Source: JAUZQZ01 sp964492105 (lineage in GTDB: Bacteria; Pseudomonadota; Zetaproteobacteria; Mariprofundales; Mariprofundaceae). From it: a stretch of DNA of 16,489 bases. The DNA lies in NCBI GenBank assembly GCA_964492105.1, contig CAZBJB010000031.1, positions 1-16,489 on the forward strand, given 5' to 3'. The notes under the pieces are model-generated. The model was not told the DNA's origin, did not search any database, and saw only the letters and a program-made list of their open reading frames with translations. A program made the position numbers and the translations under genes. Positions 1 to 6,783 of the stretch are shown piece by piece (positions within the stretch are counted from its first letter, which is position 1; each line of letters opens with the position of its first letter).

Positions 1-183
1 TGAATGTCTCTTATTCAAACAGGGCATTTGTCCAATTCCATCTGAAGCAAAACAAAACCTTATCGGAGCGGAACTCGAACCCGCCAGAATAAACGACCTT
101 GCCCGACCGTACTGCAAGACGCTCACATGACTTGCTCTATATGAAAGACTTGGCATGATGCACTGTTAATAATGTATACTTGC

Positions 184-271
184 GCCGGGATGGTGGAACT
201 GGTAGACACACGGGACTTAAAATTCCGAGAACACTGCGTTCGTGCGGGTTCGACTCCCGCTCCCGGTACCA
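184..271 (+). tRNA. tRNA-Leu, anticodon TAA
   Basis: The sequence folds as a class II (long variable arm) tRNA of 88 nt including an encoded CCA (269-271). The acceptor arms are GCCGGGA (184-190) and TCCCGGT (261-267), with a G-U closing pair. The anticodon stem CGGGA/TTCCG encloses the loop CTTAAAA, giving anticodon TAA, which reads the leucine codons TTA and TTG. The variable arm pairs GAAC with GTTC. The T arm is GCGGG-TTCGACT-CCCGC. The long variable arm and the TAA anticodon together identify leucine. It lies about 150 nt upstream of a CRP/FNR-type regulator gene on the same strand. Confidence 0.96.
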
Positions 272-292
272 GATAACGCAGGGAGGAAGATC

Positions 293-352
293 ATGCGTGA
301 TGGTGTGTTGATGCGGTTATGGCTGGCCGAACCGGATCGGATACATGGTTAG
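293..352 (+). CDS. possible 19-residue leader peptide or small ORF between tRNA-Leu and the CRP-type gene
   Basis: A strong Shine-Dalgarno sequence, AGGGAGGA (about 280-287), precedes an ATG at 293 at good spacing. The ORF reads MRDGVLMRLWLAEPDRIHG and ends at TAG (350-352). It is in the same frame as the downstream regulator gene but is separated from it by this TAG and a second stop, TGA, at 356-358. It has three leucine codons in a short run (TTG, TTA, CTG), and lies directly after the tRNA that reads TTA and TTG. No function is recognised. It could be a translated leader, a remnant of an older start for the regulator, or chance. The ribosome binding site is better than that of most genes in the window, which is the main reason for listing it. 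Confidence 0.3.
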   Translation: MRDGVLMRLWLAEPDRIHG

Positions 353-424
353 CTCTGACCCTTGCACACCATGCGGGCTGTACTTGAATTACGCTTCAGC
401 GCGGGCCTGCAAGGCGTGACCGTT

Positions 425-1111
425 ATGCGTAAAATCCTCAAGGCTGTTCCGCTGTTTTCCGAATTTAATGATGTTGAAATTGATGCGATTGCGACGCTGG
501 TTTCGACACGGCAGTACCCCAGGAAAATGCTTATCGTGCAGGAAGGTGAAACGGGCAAATTCATGTTCATCATCCTCAGAGGCTCGGTAAAGGTATCTTC
601 CTATGCTGCCGATGGCCGCGAGGCTGTACTTTGTCTGCTCGGAAGCGGGTCTTTTTTCGGCGAGATGGCGTTACTGGATTCCGCACCCCGTTCCGCAACT
701 GTAACCACGATGGAAGAGACTGAATTAGGACATATTCATCGCGCTGATTTTGAACGGTTGATGCTGCAAATGCCCCAATTAATCCGAAAACTACTGACCG
801 AAATGGTTAGCAGGCTACGGCGTACCAGTGCCGTATTCGGACGAATCAGCACCATGGATGTACCACAGCGCTTGTATAATTACATACACGATTACTGCCT
901 TCACGCCGGATCCCCTAACGTAAATGGAAATGTCGAGGCCAAGCTGCAAACCCATCAATTGCTTGCGGATCAACTGTCCACCAGCCGGGAAACCATTTCA
1001 CGTGCCATCAGCGCATTAAAAAAAGAAGAGATTATCACTCCGCTGCAAGGCCGCGGGTGGGTGAGAGTGAACATGCATGCACTTGAATCCCTGTTGCAGG
1101 ATATGCAGTGA
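425..1111 (+). CDS. CRP/FNR-family transcriptional regulator
   Basis: This encodes a 228-residue protein with the two-domain CRP/FNR layout. Residues about 8-115 form the cyclic-nucleotide-binding-type beta roll, with the phosphate-binding-cassette-like stretch FGEMALLDSAPRSATV (78-93), close to the CRP form (GE, then R-S/A-A-T-V). A dimerisation helix follows at about 112-140. A winged helix-turn-helix ends the protein (about 176-215), with recognition helix STSRETISRAISALKKEEII (185-204), nearly the CRP consensus. No N-terminal cysteine cluster is present, so an FNR-type iron-sulfur sensor is unlikely. The conserved Glu80 and Arg89 suggest that cyclic nucleotide binding is possible but do not prove it. 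I chose ATG 425 because the fold starts there and AAGG (411-414) precedes it. An upstream in-frame ATG at 371 and a TTG at 362 lack a ribosome binding site. Targets are unknown. It converges with serS 20 nt downstream. Confidence 0.9.
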   Translation: MRKILKAVPLFSEFNDVEIDAIATLVSTRQYPRKMLIVQEGETGKFMFIILRGSVKVSSYAADGREAVLCLLGSGSFFGEMALLDSAPRSATVTTMEETELGHIHRADFERLMLQMPQLIRKLLTEMVSRLRRTSAVFGRISTMDVPQRLYNYIHDYCLHAGSPNVNGNVEAKLQTHQLLADQLSTSRETISRAISALKKEEIITPLQGRGWVRVNMHALESLLQDMQ

Positions 1112-1113
1112 AT

Positions 1114-1132
1114 ACGGATCATTATCATCCGT
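1114..1132. terminator. short hairpin between convergent CRP-type gene and serS
   Basis: ACGGAT (1114-1119) and ATCCGT (1127-1132) form a perfect 6-bp stem with a 7-nt loop. It occupies the gap between two convergent genes and touches the serS stop codon. Neither side has a proper T tract, so termination in either direction is only a suggestion from its position. Confidence 0.3.
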
Positions 1133-2412
1133 TACCCGGGAATAACCGATACTCCACCCATATAAGTTTGTAAGGCCTCCGGCACGCTTACGGATCCGTC
1201 CGCCTGCCAGCCATTCTCCAGAATAGCTACCAGACAACGGCCAATGGCAACGCCTGAACCATTCAACGTGGCCACGGGCCGGGGCTTGCCATGCGCATCA
1301 CGATAGCGGATGCCTGCCCGTCGCCCCTGAAACTGCCCGAATGAAGAGCAGGATGAAATTTCACGGTATGCGTTCTGGTTCGGAAGCCAAACCTCCAGAT
1401 CATACGTTTTTTGAGCAGAGAACCCGAGATCCCCGGCACACAGCTCTACAACCCGATAGGGCAGATCCAGGGCCTGTAGTACGGTCTCGGCGTGTCCTGT
1501 CAGTTCTTCCAGCGTCGTGAGGGCATGCTCCGGTTGAACAAACTGTACCAGTTCCACCTTATCGAACTGGTGCTGACGAATCATGCCGCGCACATCCCTG
1601 CCGGCGGAACCCGCCTCGCGGCGAAAACATGGGGTATAGGCACAATGGCGAATCGGCAAGGTATCGGCATCCAGAATGGTGTCCTGATACAGATTGGTCA
1701 CCGGCACCTCGCCGGTAGGAATCAAAAACGCGTCCTCGCCCTCAATTTTGTACAGGTCATCCGAAAATTTTGGTAATTGTCCTGTTCCCGTCATGGTTCT
1801 TCGATTGACAATTACCGGCACCCATACCTCTTCGTAAGCATGCCGATCCACATGCATGTCCAGCATAAATTGTATCAAGGCCCGTTCCAAACGCGATCCC
1901 ATGCCGCGTAACACGGTGAAACGACTGCCGGAAATTGTAGTTCCGGCTTCAAAATCAAGAATTCCAAGTTTAACACCAATCTCCCAATGTGGTGGAACCT
2001 CATCCTGCCTCGGATCACCCCAGAGGCGCAGCTCAATGTTATCCCCTTCGTTATTTCCGTCCGGCGCCGATGCATGCGGAGGGTTAGGAATTTCCAGCAA
2101 TATGGCGGCGAAAGCTTCTTCAGCCTGCCTGACCTCGGCCTCCAGAGCTTTGCATTGTTTAGCGACGGCCTGCATCTCCGTCAACTCTTCGGATACATCT
2201 TCATCCCTGGATTTCTTCTGTCCGATCAATCTGGACACACGATTGCGTTCAGCCAGCCATGTTCCCAGTCCAGCCTTTAATTCGCGCTGCCGGACATCAA
2301 GCTCCCGCGCCCTTCCCCATGGACTACCCGCTTCGATGACATAGGCGCCACGGCGCGAAAGTCGCGCTTGCATGTCATCGAACGATTTTCGGAATTCCCG
2401 GCGATCAATCAC
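1132..2412 (-). CDS. serS: seryl-tRNA synthetase
   Basis: SerRS is a cytoplasmic class II enzyme that charges tRNA-Ser (and tRNA-Sec where present) with serine. The 426-residue product has the expected N-terminal tRNA-binding coiled-coil arm (about residues 35-105, rich in Glu, Lys, Arg and Ala) followed by the class II catalytic core. Motif 2 contains FRREAGSAGRDVRGMIRQHQ (about 261-280). Motif 3 is NGSGVAIGR (about 383). Length fits the family (about 425-430). I chose the GTG start at 2412 because the usual start (I/L-D-x-x-x-x-R) aligns there and GGGA lies six bases upstream. A TTG at 2424 would add four residues but has no ribosome binding site. The ribosome binding site lies in the end of an inserted 162-bp repeat. 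The gene follows gyrA on the same strand, 176 nt downstream. Confidence 0.97.
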   Translation of the reverse strand: MIDRREFRKSFDDMQARLSRRGAYVIEAGSPWGRARELDVRQRELKAGLGTWLAERNRVSRLIGQKKSRDEDVSEELTEMQAVAKQCKALEAEVRQAEEAFAAILLEIPNPPHASAPDGNNEGDNIELRLWGDPRQDEVPPHWEIGVKLGILDFEAGTTISGSRFTVLRGMGSRLERALIQFMLDMHVDRHAYEEVWVPVIVNRRTMTGTGQLPKFSDDLYKIEGEDAFLIPTGEVPVTNLYQDTILDADTLPIRHCAYTPCFRREAGSAGRDVRGMIRQHQFDKVELVQFVQPEHALTTLEELTGHAETVLQALDLPYRVVELCAGDLGFSAQKTYDLEVWLPNQNAYREISSCSSFGQFQGRRAGIRYRDAHGKPRPVATLNGSGVAIGRCLVAILENGWQADGSVSVPEALQTYMGGVSVIPG

Positions 2413-2419
2413 GTATAAT

Positions 2420-2581
2420 CCCAAGAACAGGCATTGAATGTGAATGCAGGGTATAAGTATTTGGTTCGTATAGTGTCTCGATAAAGCATGTAGTCACCTC
2501 ATGGGTGATGAATGATTTCTCGGAATGCCAGACGAACCAAAGGGTGGCGCCATGCGCCGTATGTCAATGTCGGATCCTGGG
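2420..2581. mobile_element. Repeat family A (MITE-like), copy 1, 162 bp
   Basis: This 162-bp element runs from CCCAAG to CCTGGG and fills nearly all of the gyrA-serS junction. It is flanked by the direct repeat ATAAT (2415-2419 and 2582-2586), as expected for a target-site duplication. The right end, ATGTCAATGTCGGATCC, matches the ends of copies 2 and 3. The left end (CCCAAGAACAGGCATTGAAT) has diverged more. A subterminal hairpin, GGCGC-cat-GCGCC (2546-2558), and the central inverted repeat around 2495-2520 are retained. No transposase is encoded. Read on the minus strand, its terminal TTGGGA provides the serS ribosome binding site. It has the same orientation as copy 2. Confidence 0.88.
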
Positions 2582-2588
2582 ATAATAG

Positions 2589-5063
2589 TCATTCCCCGAT
2601 CTCGGGTTCGCCTGTTTCCTCCTCTTCATCCTGCTGGTGCTCCGCCACGCGTACGGCGCCAATCACGTTCTCATCAGCGGAACAGTCAATCAGCTTCACA
2701 CCCTGGGTGTTGCGGCCAATGACCGACACGCCATTCATGCGTATGCGCACCAGCCGCCCGGTATCGGTCATCATCATAACCTGATCTTCGTCCAACACCT
2801 GCAGTGCGCCAATCATGGTGCCATTGCGCCCGCCCGTCTTGAGCGTAAACACACCCTGACCGCCACGCTTCTGACGCGAATACGCATTCACCGACGTTCG
2901 CTTGCCGAAACCGTTCTCGCTGACAGCCAGCAGACTGGCCCCCTCCACCAGTAGCGTCATGGCAATCACCGTAGCCTCCCCGGGCATGCGCATACCGGTC
3001 ACGCCGCGTGTTGCGCGCCCCATGGAGCGCACATCGGTCTCGGCAAAACGAATCGCCTTGCCGCCGCTGGAAGACAGTATGATTTCCTGCTCGCCATTGG
3101 AAATACGTACGGAGATCAGATCATCATCATGATCGAGCTTGATGGCAATAATACCATTGGCGCGAATATGGGCGTAATCCGTCAAGCTGGTTTTTTTCAC
3201 GAGGCCATTCTTCGTTGCCATCACGATGTAATGCCCCTCGTCAAATTCACGAACAGCCAGCGTGGCGGATATTCTTTCTTTCTTCTCTACCGGCAGTAAA
3301 TTGACCAGCGCCTTGCCACGCGCGGCGCGTCCGGCCTGCGGCACTTCATAGACTTTTTTACGGAACACGCGCCCACGGTCAGAGAAAAACAGCAAAAAAT
3401 CATGTGTGGAAGCGGTCATGATCTGCGCAACGAAATCTTCTTCCTTGGTCGTCATCGCTGTCTTGCCCTTGCCTCCCCGGCGTTGGGCACGATACAGTGA
3501 AACGGGATTTCGCTTGATATAGCCCTCATTGGAAATCGTCACCACCATATCTTCTTCGGTAATCAGATCCTCCACCGAAAGCTCCGCTGTTTCGTCCATG
3601 ATTTCCGTACGGCGCGGATCGGTATATTTATCGCGCACAGCCTGCAATTCTTCAACAATCACCTGCATCAATAATTTTTCATCAGCCAGAATCGCTTTCA
3701 GATTCGCGATGGTAGCCCGGACTTCTTCATGTTCCGCTTTAATTTTGCCACGTTCCAGCCCGGTCAAACGCTGAAGACGCATTTCCAGAATCGCTTTGGC
3801 CTGTTTGTCCGACAGACCAAAGCGCCGCATGAGTCCACCACGTGCCTCATCGGCTGTCTGACTGGCACGGATGAGTTTGATCACTTCATCAATATGATCT
3901 AGAGCAATCAGTAAACCTTCGAGAATATGGGCTCGATCCTCGGCCTTGGCCAATTCAAACAAACAACGCCGGGTCACCACCTGGCGTCGATGATCGACAA
4001 AATGCATCAGGAATTCACGCACACCGCACAACTTCGGTTGCCCGTCCACCAGCGCCAGCATGTTGCAACCAAAATTACATTGTAATTGTGTATGTTTGTA
4101 CAAATTATTCAGAATGACTTCAGGAATTTCATTCCTTTTCAGTTCAATCGCGATACGCAGGCCATCGCGGTCGGACTCGTCACGAAGATCTGAAATACCT
4201 TCAATCTTCTTGTCACGGACCAGTGCTGCAATATTTTCAATCAACACAGCCTTGTTTACCTGATAGGGAAGCTCGGTAACAATAAGCGATTCGCGTTTGG
4301 TACGTGGATGAATCTCCACGATGGCCCGTGCACGCATGGTCACGGAACCGCGCCCCGTCAGAAAAGCACTACGCATGCCCTGGCGTCCATAAATAAAACC
4401 ACCGGTGGGAAAATCCGGCCCCGGCATAATTTCCATAAGTTTTTCGTCATCAATACCGGGAATTTCGATCAGGGCAATGGTTGCATTGATAGTCTCACCC
4501 AGATTATGAGGCGGTATATTGGTGGCCATACCTACCGCAATCCCTTGTGAACCGTTGACCAGCAGATTAGGAAAACGTGCCGGCAACACCCTGGGTTCCC
4601 TGAGGGAATCATCATAATTAGGAGTAAAATCGACAGTATCTTTATCAATATCCGCCAGTAATTCACTGGCAAGCCGACTCATGCGCGCTTCGGTGTAACG
4701 CATGGCTGCTGGCGAATCACCATCGACCGAGCCAAAATTTCCCTGCCCGTCCACCAGGACGTGGCGCATACTCCATGTCTGCGCCATACGCACGAGTGCA
4801 TCGTAGACGGCGGAATCGCCGTGTGGATGGTATTTACCAATCACATCACCAACCACGCGTGCGGATTTTTTGTACGGTTTATCATAGGTGCAACCGAGTT
4901 CCTGCATTGCAAAGAGAATGCGACGATGTACGGGCTTCAAGCCATCGCGCGCATCGGGAAGCGCCCGTCCGATAATGACACTCATCGCATAATCGAGATA
5001 TGAACGGCGCATTTCCTCTTCAATCTGAACCGGTATGGAAGTCGTCAATTGATCCATTGTCAT
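2589..5063 (-). CDS. gyrA: DNA gyrase subunit A
   Basis: GyrA is the breakage-reunion subunit of the A2B2 type II topoisomerase that introduces negative supercoils. The 824-residue product has the N-terminal winged-helix region with catalytic Tyr123 (AMRYTEARMS). The quinolone-determining region, VGDVIGKYHPHGDSAVYDAL, has Ser84 and Asp88 (E. coli Ser83 and Asp87), the susceptible-type residues. The C-terminal beta pinwheel carries the GyrA box QRRGGKG (527-533), which separates GyrA from ParC. The protein ends in a Glu-rich acidic tail. At 824 residues it is slightly shorter than E. coli GyrA (875). I chose ATG 5063 because AGAGGG lies five bases upstream; an in-frame ATG at 5057 is also possible. 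Upstream, GTGACA (5170-5165) and TATACG (5145-5140) are a weak promoter candidate with a long 19-bp spacer. Confidence 0.98.
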   Translation of the reverse strand: MTMDQLTTSIPVQIEEEMRRSYLDYAMSVIIGRALPDARDGLKPVHRRILFAMQELGCTYDKPYKKSARVVGDVIGKYHPHGDSAVYDALVRMAQTWSMRHVLVDGQGNFGSVDGDSPAAMRYTEARMSRLASELLADIDKDTVDFTPNYDDSLREPRVLPARFPNLLVNGSQGIAVGMATNIPPHNLGETINATIALIEIPGIDDEKLMEIMPGPDFPTGGFIYGRQGMRSAFLTGRGSVTMRARAIVEIHPRTKRESLIVTELPYQVNKAVLIENIAALVRDKKIEGISDLRDESDRDGLRIAIELKRNEIPEVILNNLYKHTQLQCNFGCNMLALVDGQPKLCGVREFLMHFVDHRRQVVTRRCLFELAKAEDRAHILEGLLIALDHIDEVIKLIRASQTADEARGGLMRRFGLSDKQAKAILEMRLQRLTGLERGKIKAEHEEVRATIANLKAILADEKLLMQVIVEELQAVRDKYTDPRRTEIMDETAELSVEDLITEEDMVVTISNEGYIKRNPVSLYRAQRRGGKGKTAMTTKEEDFVAQIMTASTHDFLLFFSDRGRVFRKKVYEVPQAGRAARGKALVNLLPVEKKERISATLAVREFDEGHYIVMATKNGLVKKTSLTDYAHIRANGIIAIKLDHDDDLISVRISNGEQEIILSSSGGKAIRFAETDVRSMGRATRGVTGMRMPGEATVIAMTLLVEGASLLAVSENGFGKRTSVNAYSRQKRGGQGVFTLKTGGRNGTMIGALQVLDEDQVMMMTDTGRLVRIRMNGVSVIGRNTQGVKLIDCSADENVIGAVRVAEHQQDEEEETGEPEIGE

Positions 5064-5200
5064 GTATCCCTCTGGCTTTTATCCTCTAGAATGGTAATGC
5101 CCTCGTCCCATCACCCTGGCACTCACCTATCCGCGTACCCGTATACGTTTATTCAAACAGTCTTTGTCACCACTCAGGAGCCCCCGTCTTTTACTCCGTA

Positions 5201-5232
5201 GCCTGTCTGCGTACAGACACGCGCGGGCGGCG
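5201..5232. repeat. Short palindromic repeat family D, copy 1
   Basis: The pattern is GCCTGTCTGCGT, a short centre, then ACGCGCGGGCGGCG. It matches, on the opposite strand, the palindrome at 5679-5709 (GCCTGTCTGCGT, centre GCGGT, then ACGCACAGGCAGGC). The two arms are imperfectly complementary, so it can form a small GC-rich hairpin. Family and mobiliser are unknown. Confidence 0.6.
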
Positions 5233-5341
5233 GGGAAGCGAGGTCAAAACAGCATGATTTTGAGGCACCGAGTTGCGACCACGTAACGAAAAATCAGGAT
5301 ATTTTGTGTTGCTTCCCTGCCGCGCAGTAGATTTCCCCCGA

Positions 5342-5504
5342 CCCGGACTATTTATGAATCACCGCGATGATTACGCCAGGTCTTTGTTCGCAACGGATTC
5401 CCGAGGGAAGGAGACCGTAGCCATACATACGGACGACCGACGAGGAATTCGGTGCGGGCAAAGGAACAAGAAAGGGCGCGGCAGCATTGATGAAATAGTC
5501 CGGG
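5342..5504. repeat. Repeat family B, copy 1, about 163 bp with inverted ends
   Basis: The element starts CCCGGACTATTT (5342-5353) and ends with the exact inverse AAATAGTCCGGG (5493-5504). Inside are nested pairings: CGGATTCC (5394-5401) with GGAATTCG (5444-5451), and CCGTA (5415-5419) with TACGG (5428-5432). A second copy at 10111-10254 aligns over the left module and interior at roughly 75-90% identity by eye, mostly with transitions, and keeps both inner stems. No clear target-site duplication is visible. It could be a MITE, a REP/BIME-like repeat or a structured RNA. It encodes no transposase. Confidence 0.75.
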
Positions 5505-5649
5505 CTACGTCCGACAGGCTCCCGGGCCTTATTTTACCCTATCTGACGGTTCGTTGCCACAATCTGTTTTGAACCCTCAAACGTTCTTAATTTTTGTGAA
5601 GTACATGATAAAAAAATATGCCCCGGATGCTTATTGCTCAACGACGCGT

Positions 5650-5731
5650 AACTATTCATGAATCGTCGTGAAGCCCACGCCTGCCTGTGCGTACCGCACG
5701 CAGACAGGCCGGGCCCTGGTTCGCAACAGAT
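5650..5731. repeat. Repeat family B, copy 3, left part only, interrupted by a D palindrome
   Basis: AACTATTCATGAATCGTCGTG (starting at 5650) matches the left module of family B (ACTATTTATGAATCACCGCG), and GGTTCGCAACAGATT (about 5718-5732) matches the B interior (TGTTCGCAACGGATT). Between them lie about 29 extra bases forming a D palindrome. Downstream of GATT the B sequence stops and a family A end begins. The B element is therefore both interrupted and truncated. Confidence 0.65.
5679..5709. repeat. Short palindromic repeat family D, copy 2, inside B copy 3
   Basis: The palindrome is GCCTGCCTGTGCGT-acc-GCACGCAGACAGGC. Relative to B copy 1 it is an insertion of about 29 bp directly after the shared ACGCC. 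On the minus strand it aligns with the palindrome at 5201-5232. It has a GC-rich hairpin form. Confidence 0.7.
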
Positions 5732-5767
5732 TGTGCCATGTGCCGCATGTCAATGTCGGATCATGGG
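5729..5767. repeat. Repeat family A, copy 4: solo right end, truncated
   Basis: GCCGCATGTCAATGTCGGAT followed by CATGGG matches the right end of family A (copy 2: the same 20 bases, then CTTGGG). The similarity runs leftward into the subterminal hairpin and stops at the junction with B copy 3 near 5730. The remaining 120 or so bases of the element are absent. It ends one base from the stop codon of the radical SAM gene. Confidence 0.75.
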
Positions 5768-6613
5768 TCAAACACTTAGCTTTACAGACAGCCCCACGGC
5801 CTCAATCCGTCTGGCCATGCCTCCCATCCAGTTTCCATCCAATGGCGATACGTGCGCCGCTTCCGATTGCATGGAGGGTCTTGCAACGCCGTAAAGCAGA
5901 ACTCCTTTCACCGAAACGGCATCGCGCCTGATGTCGGCAAGAAAATCCAGGTATGCTGTTACTTCCGCTTCAACCGGAGGGAGGCCATCCCAGTTGAACA
6001 TGCAGGTCTGAATCCACGTCGGACAGCGTGCCGCTGTAATCTTCAATTGCTTCCGCAGGCGCATGGGACTTAATTTCACGCCGTTGATACGTACAATACC
6101 TTCATCCGTAGTTGAATCCACCTTGAACCATACCTCGCCCCCATGTTTTGCCATCATTTCAAGCCCCTTCCTGACGGGTGGACGATGGACATAAGAACCA
6201 TTCGTAATCAATACAATGTTGATGCCTCCAGGAAAAGCCGCATCACGCAGTACGGAGACTATCGTTTCAACCACCACATCAAACTGATCGCAGCCGGTTG
6301 GTTCGCCATTGCCGGAAATCGCCACATCACAAATTCCGCGGCAGTCCTCCGGTACATGTTCTCGCATAAAACTACCACAAAGAATCTCTTGAATAAATTC
6401 GCTTAATTCCGTGTTTAACAAGGATATATCGATCTCTGGCGCTGATCCACGCACAAGGTTCGGAACCTGACAATAAACGCAGTGCCAGTTACAGGCGTTA
6501 TTCGGGCTAAGATTCACCCCAATGGACACCCCGCCCGTCCGACGCGAAATAACGGGATAAACATAGGTTAGCCCCGCTGCATTCCGGTCATGATTTCGCG
6601 TATTAAGCATCAT
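5768..6613 (-). CDS. Radical SAM superfamily protein of unknown function
   Basis: The 281-residue product has the radical SAM cluster motif C-x3-C-x2-C as CNWHCVYC (Cys41, Cys45, Cys48), which binds a [4Fe-4S] cluster and S-adenosylmethionine. The motif VAISGNGEPT, lower in the sequence, matches the SAM-binding G-E region (compare GGGEPT). The segment YVYPVISRRTGGVSIGVNLS is characteristic of a conserved proteobacterial family annotated only as radical SAM. No accessory Fe-S domain (SPASM-type cysteine cluster) is seen. The substrate is unknown. I chose ATG 6613 with GGGA (6628-6625) upstream; ATG 6610 is equally possible, and an upstream TTG at 6649 would lie inside the promoter palindrome. 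The gene stands alone behind its own promoter, and its stop codon abuts a truncated family A repeat. Confidence 0.88.
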   Translation of the reverse strand: MMLNTRNHDRNAAGLTYVYPVISRRTGGVSIGVNLSPNNACNWHCVYCQVPNLVRGSAPEIDISLLNTELSEFIQEILCGSFMREHVPEDCRGICDVAISGNGEPTGCDQFDVVVETIVSVLRDAAFPGGINIVLITNGSYVHRPPVRKGLEMMAKHGGEVWFKVDSTTDEGIVRINGVKLSPMRLRKQLKITAARCPTWIQTCMFNWDGLPPVEAEVTAYLDFLADIRRDAVSVKGVLLYGVARPSMQSEAAHVSPLDGNWMGGMARRIEAVGLSVKLSV

Positions 6614-6632
6614 TAATGCATTTGTCCCGATG

Positions 6633-6673
6633 ATTGGCGCATGCGCCAATTATAACGTTATCAGCTGTTATAA
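6633..6673 (-). promoter_or_regulatory. Promoter and operator-like palindromes of the radical SAM gene
   Basis: On the minus strand a perfect TATAAT lies at 6654-6649. An 18-bp perfect palindrome, ATTGGCGCATGCGCCAAT (6633-6650), begins at its edge and would cover the transcription start. Upstream, TTATAAC (6650-6656) and GTTATAA (6667-6673) form a second 7-bp inverted repeat with a 10-bp spacer across the -10 to -35 zone. The -35 is weak (TTTATT-like). Two dyads overlapping a promoter are the usual layout of repressor operators. The binding protein is unknown. Confidence 0.6.
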
Positions 6674-6742
6674 ATAAACTGCCCCACCGCAGGCGTTAGT
6701 GCAGCATGTCTTCTGTAAAAGAGAATCTCTTTGGGTCTAATT

Positions 6743-6759
6743 CCCCGCAGCTTGCTGCG
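6743..6759. repeat. REP-like palindrome, copy 1, degenerate
   Basis: CCCCGCAGCTTGCTGCG contains the perfect inverted repeat CGCAGC-tt-GCTGCG. It matches CCCCGCTGCTTGCGGCG of the copy 25 bp downstream at 15 of 17 positions. The outer right arm (expected GGGG) is lost. A third small dyad, AAAGAG-aat-CTCTTT, lies at 6718-6732. Confidence 0.6.
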
Positions 6760-6783
6760 ATATGAGAATCGTTATGCCTGTAA

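Larger units (their letters stand above)
5064..5767. other. 704-bp gene-free repeat patchwork between gyrA and the radical SAM gene
   Basis: No credible gene was found. The region must hold the gyrA promoter near its left end. The rest is a mosaic: a D palindrome (5201-5232), a complete B element (5342-5504), and a B fragment (about 5650-5731) carrying a second D palindrome and fused to a solo A end (5729-5767). A further inverted pair, GGGAAGC (about 5234) and GCTTCCC (about 5311), brackets 5240-5310. An open frame over 5273-5572 runs through repeat B, but a B copy elsewhere breaks the frame at once, so I do not call it. I see nothing recognisable in 5510-5640. Confidence 0.7.

Noticed and set aside
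11..22. TTATTCAAACAG, repeated at 5149-5160
   Set aside because: A 12-base match without extended similarity is at chance level.
61..86. Minus-strand T-arm-like sequence (GCGGGTTCGAGTTCCGC), possible tRNA remnant
   Set aside because: No matching acceptor, D or anticodon arm could be built upstream on that strand, and no CCA follows.
113..124. TGCAAGACGCTC, identical to part of the inverted repeat at 9831-9842
   Set aside because: A single 12-base match is expected by chance in a window of this size, and flanking bases do not match.
150..180. TTGGCA and TATACT as a tRNA-Leu promoter
   Set aside because: The spacer is 19 bp and transcription would start inside the mature tRNA, so this pair cannot be the promoter as drawn.
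1856..2344. A 162-residue plus-strand ORF opposite serS
   Set aside because: It is a Ser/Arg-rich shadow of serS, which is unambiguous on the other strand.
4775..4850. Possible quinolone-resistance change in gyrA
   Set aside because: Residues 84 and 88 are Ser and Asp, the susceptible-type state.
5273..5572. A 99-residue plus-strand ORF (containing MNHRDDYARSLFATDSRGKE)
   Set aside because: It runs through repeat B. In B copy 2 the same frame stops after six codons, so the reading frame is not conserved.
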